From Akkermansiaceae bacterium (lineage in GTDB: Bacteria; Verrucomicrobiota; Verrucomicrobiia; Verrucomicrobiales; Akkermansiaceae), in contig JAJQCV010000028.1 in NCBI GenBank assembly GCA_021202525.1, positions 18,305 to 82,304 of the forward strand: a DNA stretch of 64,000 bases, given 5' to 3'. The first letter of the stretch is position 1; each line of letters opens with the position of its first letter. Both the position numbers and the translations under genes were made by a program. The notes beneath the pieces are model-generated. The model was not told the DNA's origin. It worked only from the letters and a program-made list of their open reading frames with translations, and ran no database searches. Shown here piece after piece: positions 9,916 through 19,712 of the stretch.

Positions 9916-11340
9916 TCAGTGTTCTCCTTCGTGGAACTGCCCGTCCGCATGGAAATGCCCGGCCGCTTTCTTGCTGCCTGAGCCTTCCGCGGGCAGAATA
10001 TACTTCAGCTCATACCCTCCCTTCGTGACGATGGTCTGGCCGGGAATCAGGCCCTTCACGGGCGTTTTTCCCTGGTGGGCGGGCAGTGTCTGCACCTTCT
10101 TCATGACAAAGGCGTCCTCTCCCATCTTGATAAACACCACGTCATTCACGCCCACTTTCACCACGGCGCTGTTCGGTACGGGAATAAAACCGTCCGTAGC
10201 GAAATCGCGGGAATACAGGTCCAGCCGTGCAAGCTGTCCGGCGTGCGTGCCTTCCGGCAGCCGGTCCGGCGTAAAATACAGGGCGCGTGACTGCGTGGCG
10301 GGGTCCACCTGGTCCGCTACCCTCAGAGAACCGTCCAGAAGCTCCGTATTCTTCCCCCGGGTCAGCGCAAGCTGAGCCTTGGCGTAATGGACGGGATCCG
10401 CCCCGTAAATGGTGGTGGCGAATTCCAGCTCCCCCTTGTTGGTCATCACGAGCGCGGGCGCGCCCTGTTCCCCCCAAGCCCCCTGGGTCATGTCCACGGA
10501 CTGCACGGAGCCGTCCGCGGCAGCGTGCACATAAAGCAGATTGTCTTTCAGCTCTCCGGAAGCGGTTGCCAGTTTCAATTTGTTTTCACTGGCCTTCAGG
10601 GCGGCTTTCAGGCTCTCTTCCTCCGTCTCCTTGAACCGGATGGTGGTGTTCAGCTCGCTGTTCTTGGTCCCTATCTTTTCCAGTGTGTCCCGGCGTTCCT
10701 TGAGGGCGGCCAGGTCTGCAATGCAGCGGTTCAGTTCCGCTTTGGCTTGGGCGGCGGCTCCCTCCATCTCCACAATATCCGGAGAGGCCAGCGTGTACAG
10801 AAGCTGGCCCTTGCGCACCTGCTGGGCGGATTTCACGTGGAACGTGACCCGGCCCGCCGCGGGAAGGGCGTAAGTATTCACGGCGTGCGGAGGAATGACC
10901 ATCTGGCCGTGCAGGGTCTTTTCCGCCCCGTGGGGCACGGCGGTCACCTTCTCAAAGCGCATATCCAGGGAATGGCGGGCTTTTTCATCCACGTGCAGGG
11001 GAATCATGTCCGCCAGGGCGCCGGCTCCTCCTGCTGAGGGCTTGTCGTGATCGTGGTCATGGTCGTCGGTGCAGGCCTCCCCTTCCGCGTGCTGGTGGCC
11101 TTCATGGCCGTGGTCGCCGGTGCAGACGGCGCCGTCCGGATGAGTGTGCTCCTTGTGGTCGTGGTCGTCCGTGCAGGTTTCCCCCTCCTTGTGCTGGTGT
11201 TCGTCATGGCCGTGGTCTGCCGTGCAGGGAGTGCCGTCGGCATGGTTGTGTTCTGCGGAAGCCTCCTGGGCGCCGGGAACGGGGCTGAGGCCGAAAACGG
11301 GGGCAATCCCCAGAATGATGGAAAAATAAAGACGTTTCAT
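9916..11340 (-). CDS. RND efflux periplasmic adaptor with N-terminal His/Cys tandem repeats (CzcB-like)
   Basis: Adaptor core (VKSAQQVRKGQLLYTLASPDIVEMEGAAAQAKAEL...) preceded by four HxH..C..DHxH repeats. Confidence 0.88.
   Translation of the reverse strand: MKRLYFSIILGIAPVFGLSPVPGAQEASAEHNHADGTPCTADHGHDEHQHKEGETCTDDHDHKEHTHPDGAVCTGDHGHEGHQHAEGEACTDDHDHDHDKPSAGGAGALADMIPLHVDEKARHSLDMRFEKVTAVPHGAEKTLHGQMVIPPHAVNTYALPAAGRVTFHVKSAQQVRKGQLLYTLASPDIVEMEGAAAQAKAELNRCIADLAALKERRDTLEKIGTKNSELNTTIRFKETEEESLKAALKASENKLKLATASGELKDNLLYVHAAADGSVQSVDMTQGAWGEQGAPALVMTNKGELEFATTIYGADPVHYAKAQLALTRGKNTELLDGSLRVADQVDPATQSRALYFTPDRLPEGTHAGQLARLDLYSRDFATDGFIPVPNSAVVKVGVNDVVFIKMGEDAFVMKKVQTLPAHQGKTPVKGLIPGQTIVTKGGYELKYILPAEGSGSKKAAGHFHADGQFHEGEH
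11050..11253 (-). repeat. 4 x 51 bp (17 aa) tandem repeat within the CzcB-like CDS
   Basis: EHNHADGTPCTADHGHD / EHQHKEGETCTDDHDHK / EHTHPDGAVCTGDHGHE / GHQHAEGEACTDDHDHD. Confidence 0.85.
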
Positions 11341-11372
11341 GTTTGTGAAAATGGTTGATGGAGGTGAATGAA

Positions 11373-12665
11373 CTATTTTGATTGAAGATTGGCGTGGGTG
11401 ATGTAGCGCAGCTGTGCCTGAATACCCAGCAGCTTGTCCAGATTATCCAGGAATGCCAGGCGGCTTTCGTAAAGCTGGTGGCGGTTTTCCGCCAGCTCCA
11501 GCAGGGAGGCTTCCCCGATGCCGTGCAACTTCTCCATGGTCTGGACGGAAGAGGAAAAGGACTCCATGCGCTGAAGCTCCGTCCGGCAGTGGCGGATTAC
11601 CATCTGCTGGGCGGCCTCAAGCTGGCGGGCGTTGAACAACTCCGTTTTCCAAAGCTGGACGGTTTCCAGCCGGGCCGTATTCCGTGCGCCGCGTGCCTCT
11701 GCAATGGCCTTGCGGTTGCGGTTCCAAAGGGGAATATTGAAACCTATTTCCCCTCCTACTTCCTTCTCCCCGTCGTCGCGGGTGAAGGACGGCCCCAGTT
11801 CCAGTTCCGGGTACTGCCTGCGGATTTCCGTCTTGAGCAGGGTTTCCGTGGTGGCGTAAGTGGCCATTTGGGTTTTTACCTTGGGGGACTCCGTCAGCGC
11901 GGCGGGAGACGGGGCGGCTACGGCGGCGGGAAGGTTGAAGCCCTGTCCGGTGAGGAAACGGAGCCTTGCAACGCTGGAAGGGTGCATGCCCATCAGCTTG
12001 ACCAGTTCCATCTGCTGCTCCAGTTCCGTCTCCGTGACATTCTGGAATTCCCGGATGGCGTCGTTCATGCGCTGGGAGGCCACCTGGCGTGAGGAAAACT
12101 CAACTTCTCCCGCACCGATCAGCTTTTCGATCATGCCGTTCTCCTTCTTCAGCACGTCCAGGCGTTCCTGAATCACGGACTTGCGGCGTTGCGTAACGGC
12201 CAGCTTGCTCCAGGCCTGGTCCAGGGAACGGAGGAAATCCAGTTCCGCCTGGCGCAGCAGCCAGAAATCCGCTTCCTTGTACTGTTCCGCTACCTTCTTC
12301 TCCAGGGCGGGCAGGCCGGTGACGGGAATCGTGAAGCCCAGGCTGCCGGACATATTGAGCGTATTCTCCTGCAGGACTTGTTCAATGTCCCAGGAAAAGG
12401 AGGGATCGTTCCACCAGCCCGCTTGTCTGGCTGCCTCTTTGCTGGAAGCCAGCTTCAAGCGCGCCTTGTTCAGGTCCGGATTCAGGATCAGGCCTATCTG
12501 GCGTGCCTGGATCTGGGTGACGGCAGTATTGCGGCCGATGGCCCCGGACTCCTGTCTCCACGCGGCTTCCTCCGCGTTCAGGTCAATGGGGGCGTTCTTG
12601 TAGACGCTGCATGATGCCAGGAGAGCCAGCAGGCCCAGCCCGGAATAAAGTGGTATGGATTTCAT
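11373..12665 (-). CDS. TolC-family outer membrane efflux protein (CzcC-like lipoprotein)
   Basis: Lipobox LLASC after MKSIPLYSGLGLLA; TolC helical repeats; operon position next to the RND adaptor. Start taken at the internal MKSIPL. Confidence 0.85.
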   Translation of the reverse strand: MKSIPLYSGLGLLALLASCSVYKNAPIDLNAEEAAWRQESGAIGRNTAVTQIQARQIGLILNPDLNKARLKLASSKEAARQAGWWNDPSFSWDIEQVLQENTLNMSGSLGFTIPVTGLPALEKKVAEQYKEADFWLLRQAELDFLRSLDQAWSKLAVTQRRKSVIQERLDVLKKENGMIEKLIGAGEVEFSSRQVASQRMNDAIREFQNVTETELEQQMELVKLMGMHPSSVARLRFLTGQGFNLPAAVAAPSPAALTESPKVKTQMATYATTETLLKTEIRRQYPELELGPSFTRDDGEKEVGGEIGFNIPLWNRNRKAIAEARGARNTARLETVQLWKTELFNARQLEAAQQMVIRHCRTELQRMESFSSSVQTMEKLHGIGEASLLELAENRHQLYESRLAFLDNLDKLLGIQAQLRYITHANLQSK

Positions 12666-12811
12666 GTAGTGAAAGAGATGGGTAAACAAGGGAGTCCAAT
12701 TTGGGTTGGACAATGCGGAAGACGATTCCGCGGAAAAAAGGAAATGCCCGGATTCAAAAAACAGGCGAAAAACGGAAACGCCGCCAAAAGGCGTTCCTTG
12801 AAAAATCCTCT

Positions 12812-13237
12812 CTAAATCAGAAGGGGGCGTTGAAAGCCCTCATGTCCCGTGCCGTCGTCCGCCAGCGGGTCGGGAGGAACCGGCGCCGGGGGCTCCGCCG
12901 TCTGGCTTGTCAAAAGAAGAACGTGGACCAGCTGATGGAAATCCGGCAATACTTGCCAGACGATGCAGGGAAGGGAAACCGGAGAAGAAACGGCCGGAAC
13001 GACTGGATCGTCAATCTCCAGTTGACCGTGTTCGCACCGATGGTCTGCGGCGGGAATGGAATCCGTGGAATGGGAATCATGGCCGCCACAGCCGCAGTCG
13101 ACCGCCTTTTCATGGCAGGAGCAGGAGAACAGGAAAATCTCCTCATGGCACGAGCATACGGAAACCATGCCCATTCCGCCTATGATGACCAGCAGAAGGG
13201 TGAGCAGCATGATGCCGTTGCGCAATGCTCCAACCAT
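12812..13237 (-). CDS. Small Cys/His-rich membrane protein at head of the RND operon
   Basis: MVGALRNGIMLLTLLLVIIGGMGMVSVCSCHEEIFLFSCSCHEKAVDCGCGGHDSHS; upstream of and co-directional with the efflux genes. Confidence 0.65.
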   Translation of the reverse strand: MVGALRNGIMLLTLLLVIIGGMGMVSVCSCHEEIFLFSCSCHEKAVDCGCGGHDSHSTDSIPAADHRCEHGQLEIDDPVVPAVSSPVSLPCIVWQVLPDFHQLVHVLLLTSQTAEPPAPVPPDPLADDGTGHEGFQRPLLI

Positions 13238-13480
13238 GGTATGGGGCGGATCGTAGAAAGGAGCTGTGGAAGCGTCAAGAGCAAAGTGGCGTATACCGGA
13301 ACCGTGGACGGGAAGAAAGAGTAGGGACTCTGCGCAAAAGGAGCAATCCTTCTCTGATTGATCTTGTAATAAAAATTTATACAATGTATTGAAATAGTAG
13401 CAAAAAGGAAAAAGCGGGGACAGGGAAAGTATATGGAAAATCAAGTAAAATTTTACCAATTGAGAAAATAAACGAACGGT

Positions 13481-14023
13481 ATGAAAACAAAAGTAATAAT
13501 TATCAGCTTGTGTCCTTTGCTGCCATGGAGCATCTGCGCGGCGGATGAGGTAAAAAATACGGAAAAACAGGCCGAAATAACGGATATGCAAGAGCGCCCT
13601 TTTAAAAAGGCTATAAAGGTAAGGAATGAGGTTGCACAACTGCAGCAGGAGCTCAAAAGATTCGTTTCCGCTTACGAAGAAAAGAAAATATCATTGAAGC
13701 AGCTCAGGAATTTCTATGAAAAACGGGTGAAGAGTTTCTGCCTTTATTACCACAAGTTGTCCAGGGAGGAACTGGCCGTCCTTCTCGATATACCTCCTGG
13801 ATTTTCTATGAATACAGGTTTCTTATGGGATATGAGAGTCAGGCTGAATGATTTGACGGAAATATTTCTCAGTGAAGACCAGGGGGAGTCAGTTCCGTTT
13901 ACAGGACGCAATTATTCTTATACGGGACCAAAAGAGGTGGTGGCGTTGAAAGTATTCTCCGACGGGATGGATGATTTTCTGAAATGGATGGAAATATTCA
14001 AGGATAGGATGGATGGCGCATAA
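13481..14023 (+). CDS. Hypothetical exported helical protein
   Basis: MKTKVIIISLCPLLPWSICAADE signal peptide; no family recognised. Confidence 0.6.
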   Translation: MKTKVIIISLCPLLPWSICAADEVKNTEKQAEITDMQERPFKKAIKVRNEVAQLQQELKRFVSAYEEKKISLKQLRNFYEKRVKSFCLYYHKLSREELAVLLDIPPGFSMNTGFLWDMRVRLNDLTEIFLSEDQGESVPFTGRNYSYTGPKEVVALKVFSDGMDDFLKWMEIFKDRMDGA

Positions 14024-14027
14024 TTGA

Positions 14028-14452
14028 GACAGCTCCATCCAGTCCGGATTCTCGCTTATTTTCTGGGCGTTCCTTCTGATGCTTCTTGTCTTTTTCCCGG
14101 TGGGGTGTCTGTTGGTCTTCTCGCCGGCCCGGTGGAAAAAAAAGGCTTTCCCGGACTGATTATTTTATCACTTCCAAACGTGTCTTTCTGGCGGAGGAAA
14201 ACGATTTACGCCAGTTTCTCTGGAAAGATGAGCCGTATATCTCCTTGCAGATGCACCATGAATTACCGGGAAGCGTCTATATTTCACGCAGAACCCGTGT
14301 TAGTGCCTGCTTGGATAAGTTTTGGCCAAGGAAAGGTCAATGCCTATGAGACGGACGAAACGGGCAAAATGAACGGATTGTTAAACATTCCGCAGGCAGG
14401 AAAAGTATATGCGATGATTAAATCCCTCATGGTGCATTCAAAAGAGCCATAA
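14028..14452 (+). pseudogene. Frameshifted small membrane protein remnant
   Basis: Three reading frames carry consecutive protein-like segments: TM segment SGFSLIFWAFLLMLLVFFPVGCLLVFSPARWKKK, then RTDYFITSKRVFLAEENDLRQFLWKDEPYISLQMHHELPGSVYIS, then VNAYETDETGKMNGLLNIPQAGKVYAMIKSLM. The first break falls at an A8 run. Confidence 0.5.
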
Positions 14453-14804
14453 ATATCTGTTTTAAGACGGAGCCCATCATTTGACCGGAATTCTCCGGCA
14501 GCGGACTATTCATTTTTCCCAGCCCTGTTAATAGCGGGTATGCCGCTTCTTTATGGAAAAACAGGAAGCGAACTTTTTCACTGAAACAAGCTCTGGCACA
14601 ACTTTCCACACATTCAGTCCAATCCTGTCTTCATTGCTTGGGCCGAAATGGCGTAGAAACCGCACTGTCGGGAAGGCATGGCTGCCGCCGTCCGGGGAGC
14701 GGGGGATGATCTATGGGGATGGCCGGGTGTTTTTTGAAAGCCGGGAAAAAGCTTTCCCGTGAAGGCGGCCGGGTGCGCGGGCAGGAAATTCTTTTCTACA
14801 CCGG

Positions 14805-15830
14805 TTATTTCGCCGCCGCATTGCGGAGCAGGTCCACGGTGTACTCAAAAGCCACGCCGCGGACGTCGATTTTCTGGGAGTGCTCGGCCACCGCTTCCAT
14901 GATTTCCTTCTTGAACTTGCCAGCGCTCTTCTCCGTGAGCAATTCCCTGGAAATCAGGCTGCGCGTGATGACTTGGAGCACGTAGTCGGTTTCCGTAAAA
15001 GCCTGGCGGCCGACTGCGGTTTTCATGGCTTCCATGAATTCGGAAACGTGTTCGGGGTATGTCGCGGAGACGACCTTTTCATAGGCCTCCGTAAAGATAT
15101 CAAGCGGAGTCTTGTCAACTTTCGTTTTGGTCAGGTCAAAGCTGGCCTGGTAGGCTGCCGCCCCCTCTTCCGCAAGTTGAAGAGCGGTTTTTCCGAATTT
15201 GTTGACGGCGTTCATGTCCGCTCCTTTGTCCAGCAGGAGGGCCACTACCTGAAGATTGCCGCGCATGGCCGCCAGCATCAGGGGCGTGAAACCGTTATCC
15301 TCCTGGTCGTTGATGTCCGCCTTTTTCTCAATCAGCATCTCGGACAGGCGGTCCAGTCCGCTCCAGGAGGCCCAGTGCAGGGCGGTCCAGCCGTCCTTGT
15401 CCTTCTGGTCGATCTGCAGGCGGGGATCCTGCAAAAGCCTTCCCAGATAGGGGGCCCGCTTGGCTTCCAGCTTGAGCGTGGTTTCAATATTATTGTAATT
15501 GGCGTAGCACACCCACATGACGGGTGTTCTGCCGTGCTGGTCCGTCATGTTGACGAAGGCTTTCCCTTGTTTTTTAGCCAGTTCTTCCCCTTTTTCCAGA
15601 TTCTGTTCAAATTCCTGCATGCCCTTTTCCCGGGCTTCCCGTTCCTCCTTTTCCGTGGAGGCATTCACTTCCTTGGACTCCGCCTTTTTCATGACGGTGA
15701 TGAGGTCCAGGGCCGGATTGTCTTCCCCTGAGAAGGACTTGGAGATCAGCAGGCTGAGGCCTCCGAGGACGGAACTGAAGGCTACCAGGACGAGGGAGTC
15801 CAGAATGATGTTGCGCGTGTGTTGGTTCAT
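14805..15830 (-). CDS. Ankyrin-repeat membrane protein
   Basis: N-terminal TM helix; repeats DKDGWTALHWASWSGLDRLSEMLIEKKADIN / DQEDNGFTPLMLAAMRGNLQVVALLLDKGADMN. Confidence 0.85.
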   Translation of the reverse strand: MNQHTRNIILDSLVLVAFSSVLGGLSLLISKSFSGEDNPALDLITVMKKAESKEVNASTEKEEREAREKGMQEFEQNLEKGEELAKKQGKAFVNMTDQHGRTPVMWVCYANYNNIETTLKLEAKRAPYLGRLLQDPRLQIDQKDKDGWTALHWASWSGLDRLSEMLIEKKADINDQEDNGFTPLMLAAMRGNLQVVALLLDKGADMNAVNKFGKTALQLAEEGAAAYQASFDLTKTKVDKTPLDIFTEAYEKVVSATYPEHVSEFMEAMKTAVGRQAFTETDYVLQVITRSLISRELLTEKSAGKFKKEIMEAVAEHSQKIDVRGVAFEYTVDLLRNAAAK

Positions 15831-15842
15831 CGTCTCGTTCTG

Positions 15843-17324
15843 TCAGGAGTTGGCTTCCGTAAGTTCTTCCGCCGTCACGGCTGGGTCCGTTTCCGTTTCA
15901 ATGGCTTCAATGGGCGGTGAGTCCGCCTCCTCTTCCGGGTGGTCGGAAGTGATGGTCTTGCGGGTCATGATGATGGCAATGGGACTGATGACGGCCAACG
16001 CGAGGTAAATGGTCCACATGAATTCCGGAGAGGACCAGAAACCGATGTGCCCGGTGTCCATCTTGGCGCAGATCCCGTCGTAGCAGAGGTAGGCTACAAG
16101 CAGGCCGCCGATGATTCCGTTGATGGGCTTGGCGATGAACATGGGCAGGGCGGCCAGGGACATATAGGAGGCCACCTTGTCCTTGGGCGCTACGCGTGCC
16201 ACATATTCGGAAAAACGGGGGGAGAACAGCAATTCGCCGAATGCAAAGACCAGGATCTGGGCCACGATGGCCACCAGATACGCCTGGGAGCGTGTTTCAA
16301 TTCCGGGAACCACATAGTACCATTCGATGGGGATGGCCATGAAAACAAGGGAAAACGCGGAGATGGACATGCCCACGATCATCAGGCTGACGGTGGAGAA
16401 GCGTCCCAGCAGGGGAATGAGAAGGATGAGCCCGGAAACGATGATGGCCGGGTTGATGGCATTGATGGTGCCGATGGCGAAGTCATCGTAAAGCGTGCGC
16501 ACATAATACTTGGGCATGACCAGGAATTGCAGCGTGAAGACGATGCGCACGCCCATGGTGAGGACGAGGAACAGGATCAGCTTGCGGAAGGCGGATTCCT
16601 TCCAGACCTCCCTGAAAAGCTGGAGGGGGCGGCGTTGCGGGGCTTTGAGGTTCGCTTCCTTTTCGCTCGGCTCCGCGAAATTGTTTTCATCAATGAACCG
16701 GGTGGTGATGCAGCCCAGCAGCACCATCAGCGTACCGAAATTGATGATCCAGAAACCGCTGTCCACGGCCCCGAAATGTTCCCGGAAAAATTCGATCAGG
16801 AACACGTTCGCGACGACGGCGGAAATATTCATCAGCAGGTAATAGATATTGAAACCCGTGGAGCGCGCATTCAGCGGGGAAAAACGCCGGATGGAAGTCT
16901 GAATGACGGGAGACATGAACGCCGTGCCGAACGACATGATCAGGATGCCCGTCATGACGGCCAGGCGTCCGCTCTCCACCGTGGGGCAGATATCCGGGCC
17001 CAGCCCCATGATGAGGCGCCCGGTGATGAGGATGATGAAGCCGATCAGGTAGGCGCGCCGGATGCCGATGATGTCGCAGATGGAACCCACTGCAAACACG
17101 AAGGCGGAAATGAACAGGGTGTACAGCCCCACCCACAGGGCCGCGTCGGCATCGTTGAAGCTGCAATAATCCGTCAGGTAGAGGACGAACACCGTGATCA
17201 TGGAGAAATAGGCCATGCCGTCAAAAAACTGGACGACGTTCGTGAGCCAGAAATCTTTGGAGACGGTTTTTAGGATCTTGAACTCGGAAAAATATTTAAC
17301 GATGGGGTTGACGGATTCATTCAT
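15843..17324 (-). CDS. MFS transporter (POT/peptide-transporter-like)
   Basis: Multiple TM helices, DIIGIRRAYLIGFIILITGRLIMGLGP, C-terminal MTRKTITSDHPEEE. Confidence 0.75.
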   Translation of the reverse strand: MNESVNPIVKYFSEFKILKTVSKDFWLTNVVQFFDGMAYFSMITVFVLYLTDYCSFNDADAALWVGLYTLFISAFVFAVGSICDIIGIRRAYLIGFIILITGRLIMGLGPDICPTVESGRLAVMTGILIMSFGTAFMSPVIQTSIRRFSPLNARSTGFNIYYLLMNISAVVANVFLIEFFREHFGAVDSGFWIINFGTLMVLLGCITTRFIDENNFAEPSEKEANLKAPQRRPLQLFREVWKESAFRKLILFLVLTMGVRIVFTLQFLVMPKYYVRTLYDDFAIGTINAINPAIIVSGLILLIPLLGRFSTVSLMIVGMSISAFSLVFMAIPIEWYYVVPGIETRSQAYLVAIVAQILVFAFGELLFSPRFSEYVARVAPKDKVASYMSLAALPMFIAKPINGIIGGLLVAYLCYDGICAKMDTGHIGFWSSPEFMWTIYLALAVISPIAIIMTRKTITSDHPEEEADSPPIEAIETETDPAVTAEELTEANS

Positions 17325-17456
17325 GCGGAAAAAGGGAGAAGAAATAAAATTTGACGACGGTGAAAGAGTGGGTTACACGCCCTGCCGATTCAAGATTTTT
17401 TTCTCCCAAAAGCCGGATTATCCGGCAAAATGCAGCATGCTGCCGTCCCCTGCCGC

Positions 17457-18101
17457 CTACCTGGGCAGGATGCGCCGGAATCCGGCTACATGGCACCAGG
17501 TCAGCGCCTTCAGGCACTGTTCAATGGCCATGGCGTCCGAGGGAAGCTGGGGCCAGAGCCCGGCTTCCTTAAGTCCGGATTTGGCTATTTCCGCGGCTTT
17601 CCATTCACGGAACTGGGTAGGAATGGCGGAGAAGGTGAAGAAAGCCCAGCACGCCAGGCCTATGGCCAGGGCAATCTGGAATTTCAGCAGGCCCGCCGCT
17701 ATCATGCCCAGCAGAACCAGGCCGGTGAAAAAGGGAATCATCGTGGCGCGTGCGATAGCCGTTTTGCGGGCTTTTGCCGCCTCCGCGTTTTCCTTGACCA
17801 GGATGCTTAGCGCCCAGGTGTGGGCCACACAGGCCATCCGGCCTGCGGTCACCTTGCCTTCCCAGGCGGGCGGCAGGCTGATCAGGCCGTTTTCATCCAC
17901 GCCGGGTGTGCGGGCTTCCGCCAGTTTCCTCCGGCGTTTTTCCGCGCCGTCCAAACGGCGGATCAGCCCCACGGGACCGGGAAATCCCGGCAATTCGCGG
18001 GATTCATAAGTTCGCAGCGGAATGACGCCCTTGGTGAAGCGCAGCGCTGCAATGACGCCAAGCACCACCAGGGAAAGGAAAATCACTACTGCGAAAAGCA
18101 T
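17457..18101 (-). CDS. YugP-like (zinc metallopeptidase family) membrane protein lacking the HExxH motif
   Basis: Layout matches YugP (TM, VAH..., two TM helices, LPxEF-like IPTQF, C-terminal LTWCHVAGFRRIL) but HEVGH is replaced by HTWAL. Confidence 0.5.
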   Translation of the reverse strand: MLFAVVIFLSLVVLGVIAALRFTKGVIPLRTYESRELPGFPGPVGLIRRLDGAEKRRRKLAEARTPGVDENGLISLPPAWEGKVTAGRMACVAHTWALSILVKENAEAAKARKTAIARATMIPFFTGLVLLGMIAAGLLKFQIALAIGLACWAFFTFSAIPTQFREWKAAEIAKSGLKEAGLWPQLPSDAMAIEQCLKALTWCHVAGFRRILPR

Positions 18102-18221
18102 AGGGTGATCTTTCGCATATCCCGCTTTTCCCGTCAATCTCCGCTCACGGCATGGGGCATGCCCGGTACAGGCTGGATTTGGATTGCTTTTGCGGAGTTT
18201 TTCGTGTAATTGCTGACCGCA

Positions 18222-18854
18222 ATGGCGTACCTCCGGGAATGTATGGGGAAATGGCTGCCCTTCGTTGTGATGGCGGCGGCGCTGGAGGCGTGCCCGGCCC
18301 AGGATGTAGCCAGCCCGGGCGCCTCGGAACTGGACCTGGATCTGGTCAGGTTGAAGAGCGGCCCCGCGGGCCGGCAGAGGGAAGCCATGAGAAGGGTGCT
18401 CCTGCTTGTGTACCTGAAGCAGAAGGAGGCCTGGCTGGCGGAATCCGCGGAAGATTCCTCCGTCCACCTGGCCGCGGAAATAGCCTTCCGGCGTTATCTT
18501 TCCTCCGTGGACGTATCTGCATGCCCGGAGGAATTCCAGCGCGCTTTCCGCCGTTATGCAGGGCTTCTGAACTCTTTTGAGGAAAAAAGCCTGAAGAGCG
18601 TCAAGGACTTCCCGGCCGTTCCCGTCCAGGAGGCCGGCAGAGAACTGTTCCGTGTATTGCTCAACTACCGTCTGGAACCGAACCTCCTTCTGGAGGAAAT
18701 GAAGGCCCTGGTGGATGAGGAAATTGAAGGCAAGGAGGACCTGTCCGTAGAGCGGATGACGGCCATCGTCCAGGAATTGAGGGAGTCCCTGCAGGCCGGA
18801 AAGCGTCCGTTTCCGGAAGAACGCTCCGCGGACGAGCTCGTGCCGGAGAATTGA
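18222..18854 (+). CDS. Hypothetical exported protein
   Basis: Signal-like MAYLRECMGKWLPFVVMAAALEACPAQ; no family recognised. Confidence 0.5.
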   Translation: MAYLRECMGKWLPFVVMAAALEACPAQDVASPGASELDLDLVRLKSGPAGRQREAMRRVLLLVYLKQKEAWLAESAEDSSVHLAAEIAFRRYLSSVDVSACPEEFQRAFRRYAGLLNSFEEKSLKSVKDFPAVPVQEAGRELFRVLLNYRLEPNLLLEEMKALVDEEIEGKEDLSVERMTAIVQELRESLQAGKRPFPEERSADELVPEN

Positions 18855-18885
18855 GCGTTTCCGGCATCAGTCAACCTGCGGAGCT

Positions 18886-19665
18886 TCAGGAAAGATCTTC
18901 GGAAATATTCTGAAACGCCTTCTCATCAATATTTTTTAAGGCCGATTTTACTTTTTCATTGGCAATCATGGATTTCAGAAGGAACCTGAACACAAATTCA
19001 TATTCAAATGAATCCAGCTCATGAATGTCTGTAAAGGAGGGAAACGGCTTGTCATCCCTGCCGAGCGCCCTCCGGTAGCGTTGGTAAAAGTCCGTTTTCT
19101 TCTCCGCTTCCGTTAAAGGAAAGATGTTCAACCGGTCCAGAGCGTAGAGGAGATAAAGGGCATTGGAATCATTGGCCTCCGCCGCCTGCCGGAAGAGGGC
19201 AAGGGCTCTTTGCTCGTCTGGTACAATATTGTACTTGTTGAATGATGAGTAAATGCAGCCCAATTCCCAAAGAGCGGGGCCGTAAGACTGCCCGGCGGCT
19301 TTAGTCAAATAGCTGAAAAGCTCCTCCTCCGGAAGATCAACATTATAATACACGTCCATTTGAACTGCCGGGTTTCCTCCCGTGTCGGCCGCTTTTTTCA
19401 GCCAGAACTCATAATCTTCAGAGAAGAGGCTCTCTTTGTCCATAAAGATATCCTTCGTCATCTGGAGCATGGCCGGCACATGCCCTCCCTGCGCCGCTTT
19501 TTGCAGAAGCTTGTCTCTCTGGACAAACCGCTGGGATGGAGATAACTCCATGTATTGCCGGTACAATTCCTCCGGCGAAGGTTCGCGGGAGGAAACCATT
19601 CCATAAATGCCCAGTGCCGCGGCAAGGAGGCAGCCGGAAATAATCAAGGCAGCTTTTATGTTCAT
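18886..19665 (-). CDS. Sel1-like/TPR repeat protein
   Basis: Repeats such as WLKKAADTGGNPAVQMDVYYN and ALFRQAAEANDSNALYLLYALD after a TM anchor. Confidence 0.65.
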   Translation of the reverse strand: MNIKAALIISGCLLAAALGIYGMVSSREPSPEELYRQYMELSPSQRFVQRDKLLQKAAQGGHVPAMLQMTKDIFMDKESLFSEDYEFWLKKAADTGGNPAVQMDVYYNVDLPEEELFSYLTKAAGQSYGPALWELGCIYSSFNKYNIVPDEQRALALFRQAAEANDSNALYLLYALDRLNIFPLTEAEKKTDFYQRYRRALGRDDKPFPSFTDIHELDSFEYEFVFRFLLKSMIANEKVKSALKNIDEKAFQNISEDLS

Positions 19666-19712
19666 CAAAATATAAGCGTTGGTTCGGAATCTTTTTATCT
19701 GAAAAAGGCGGG

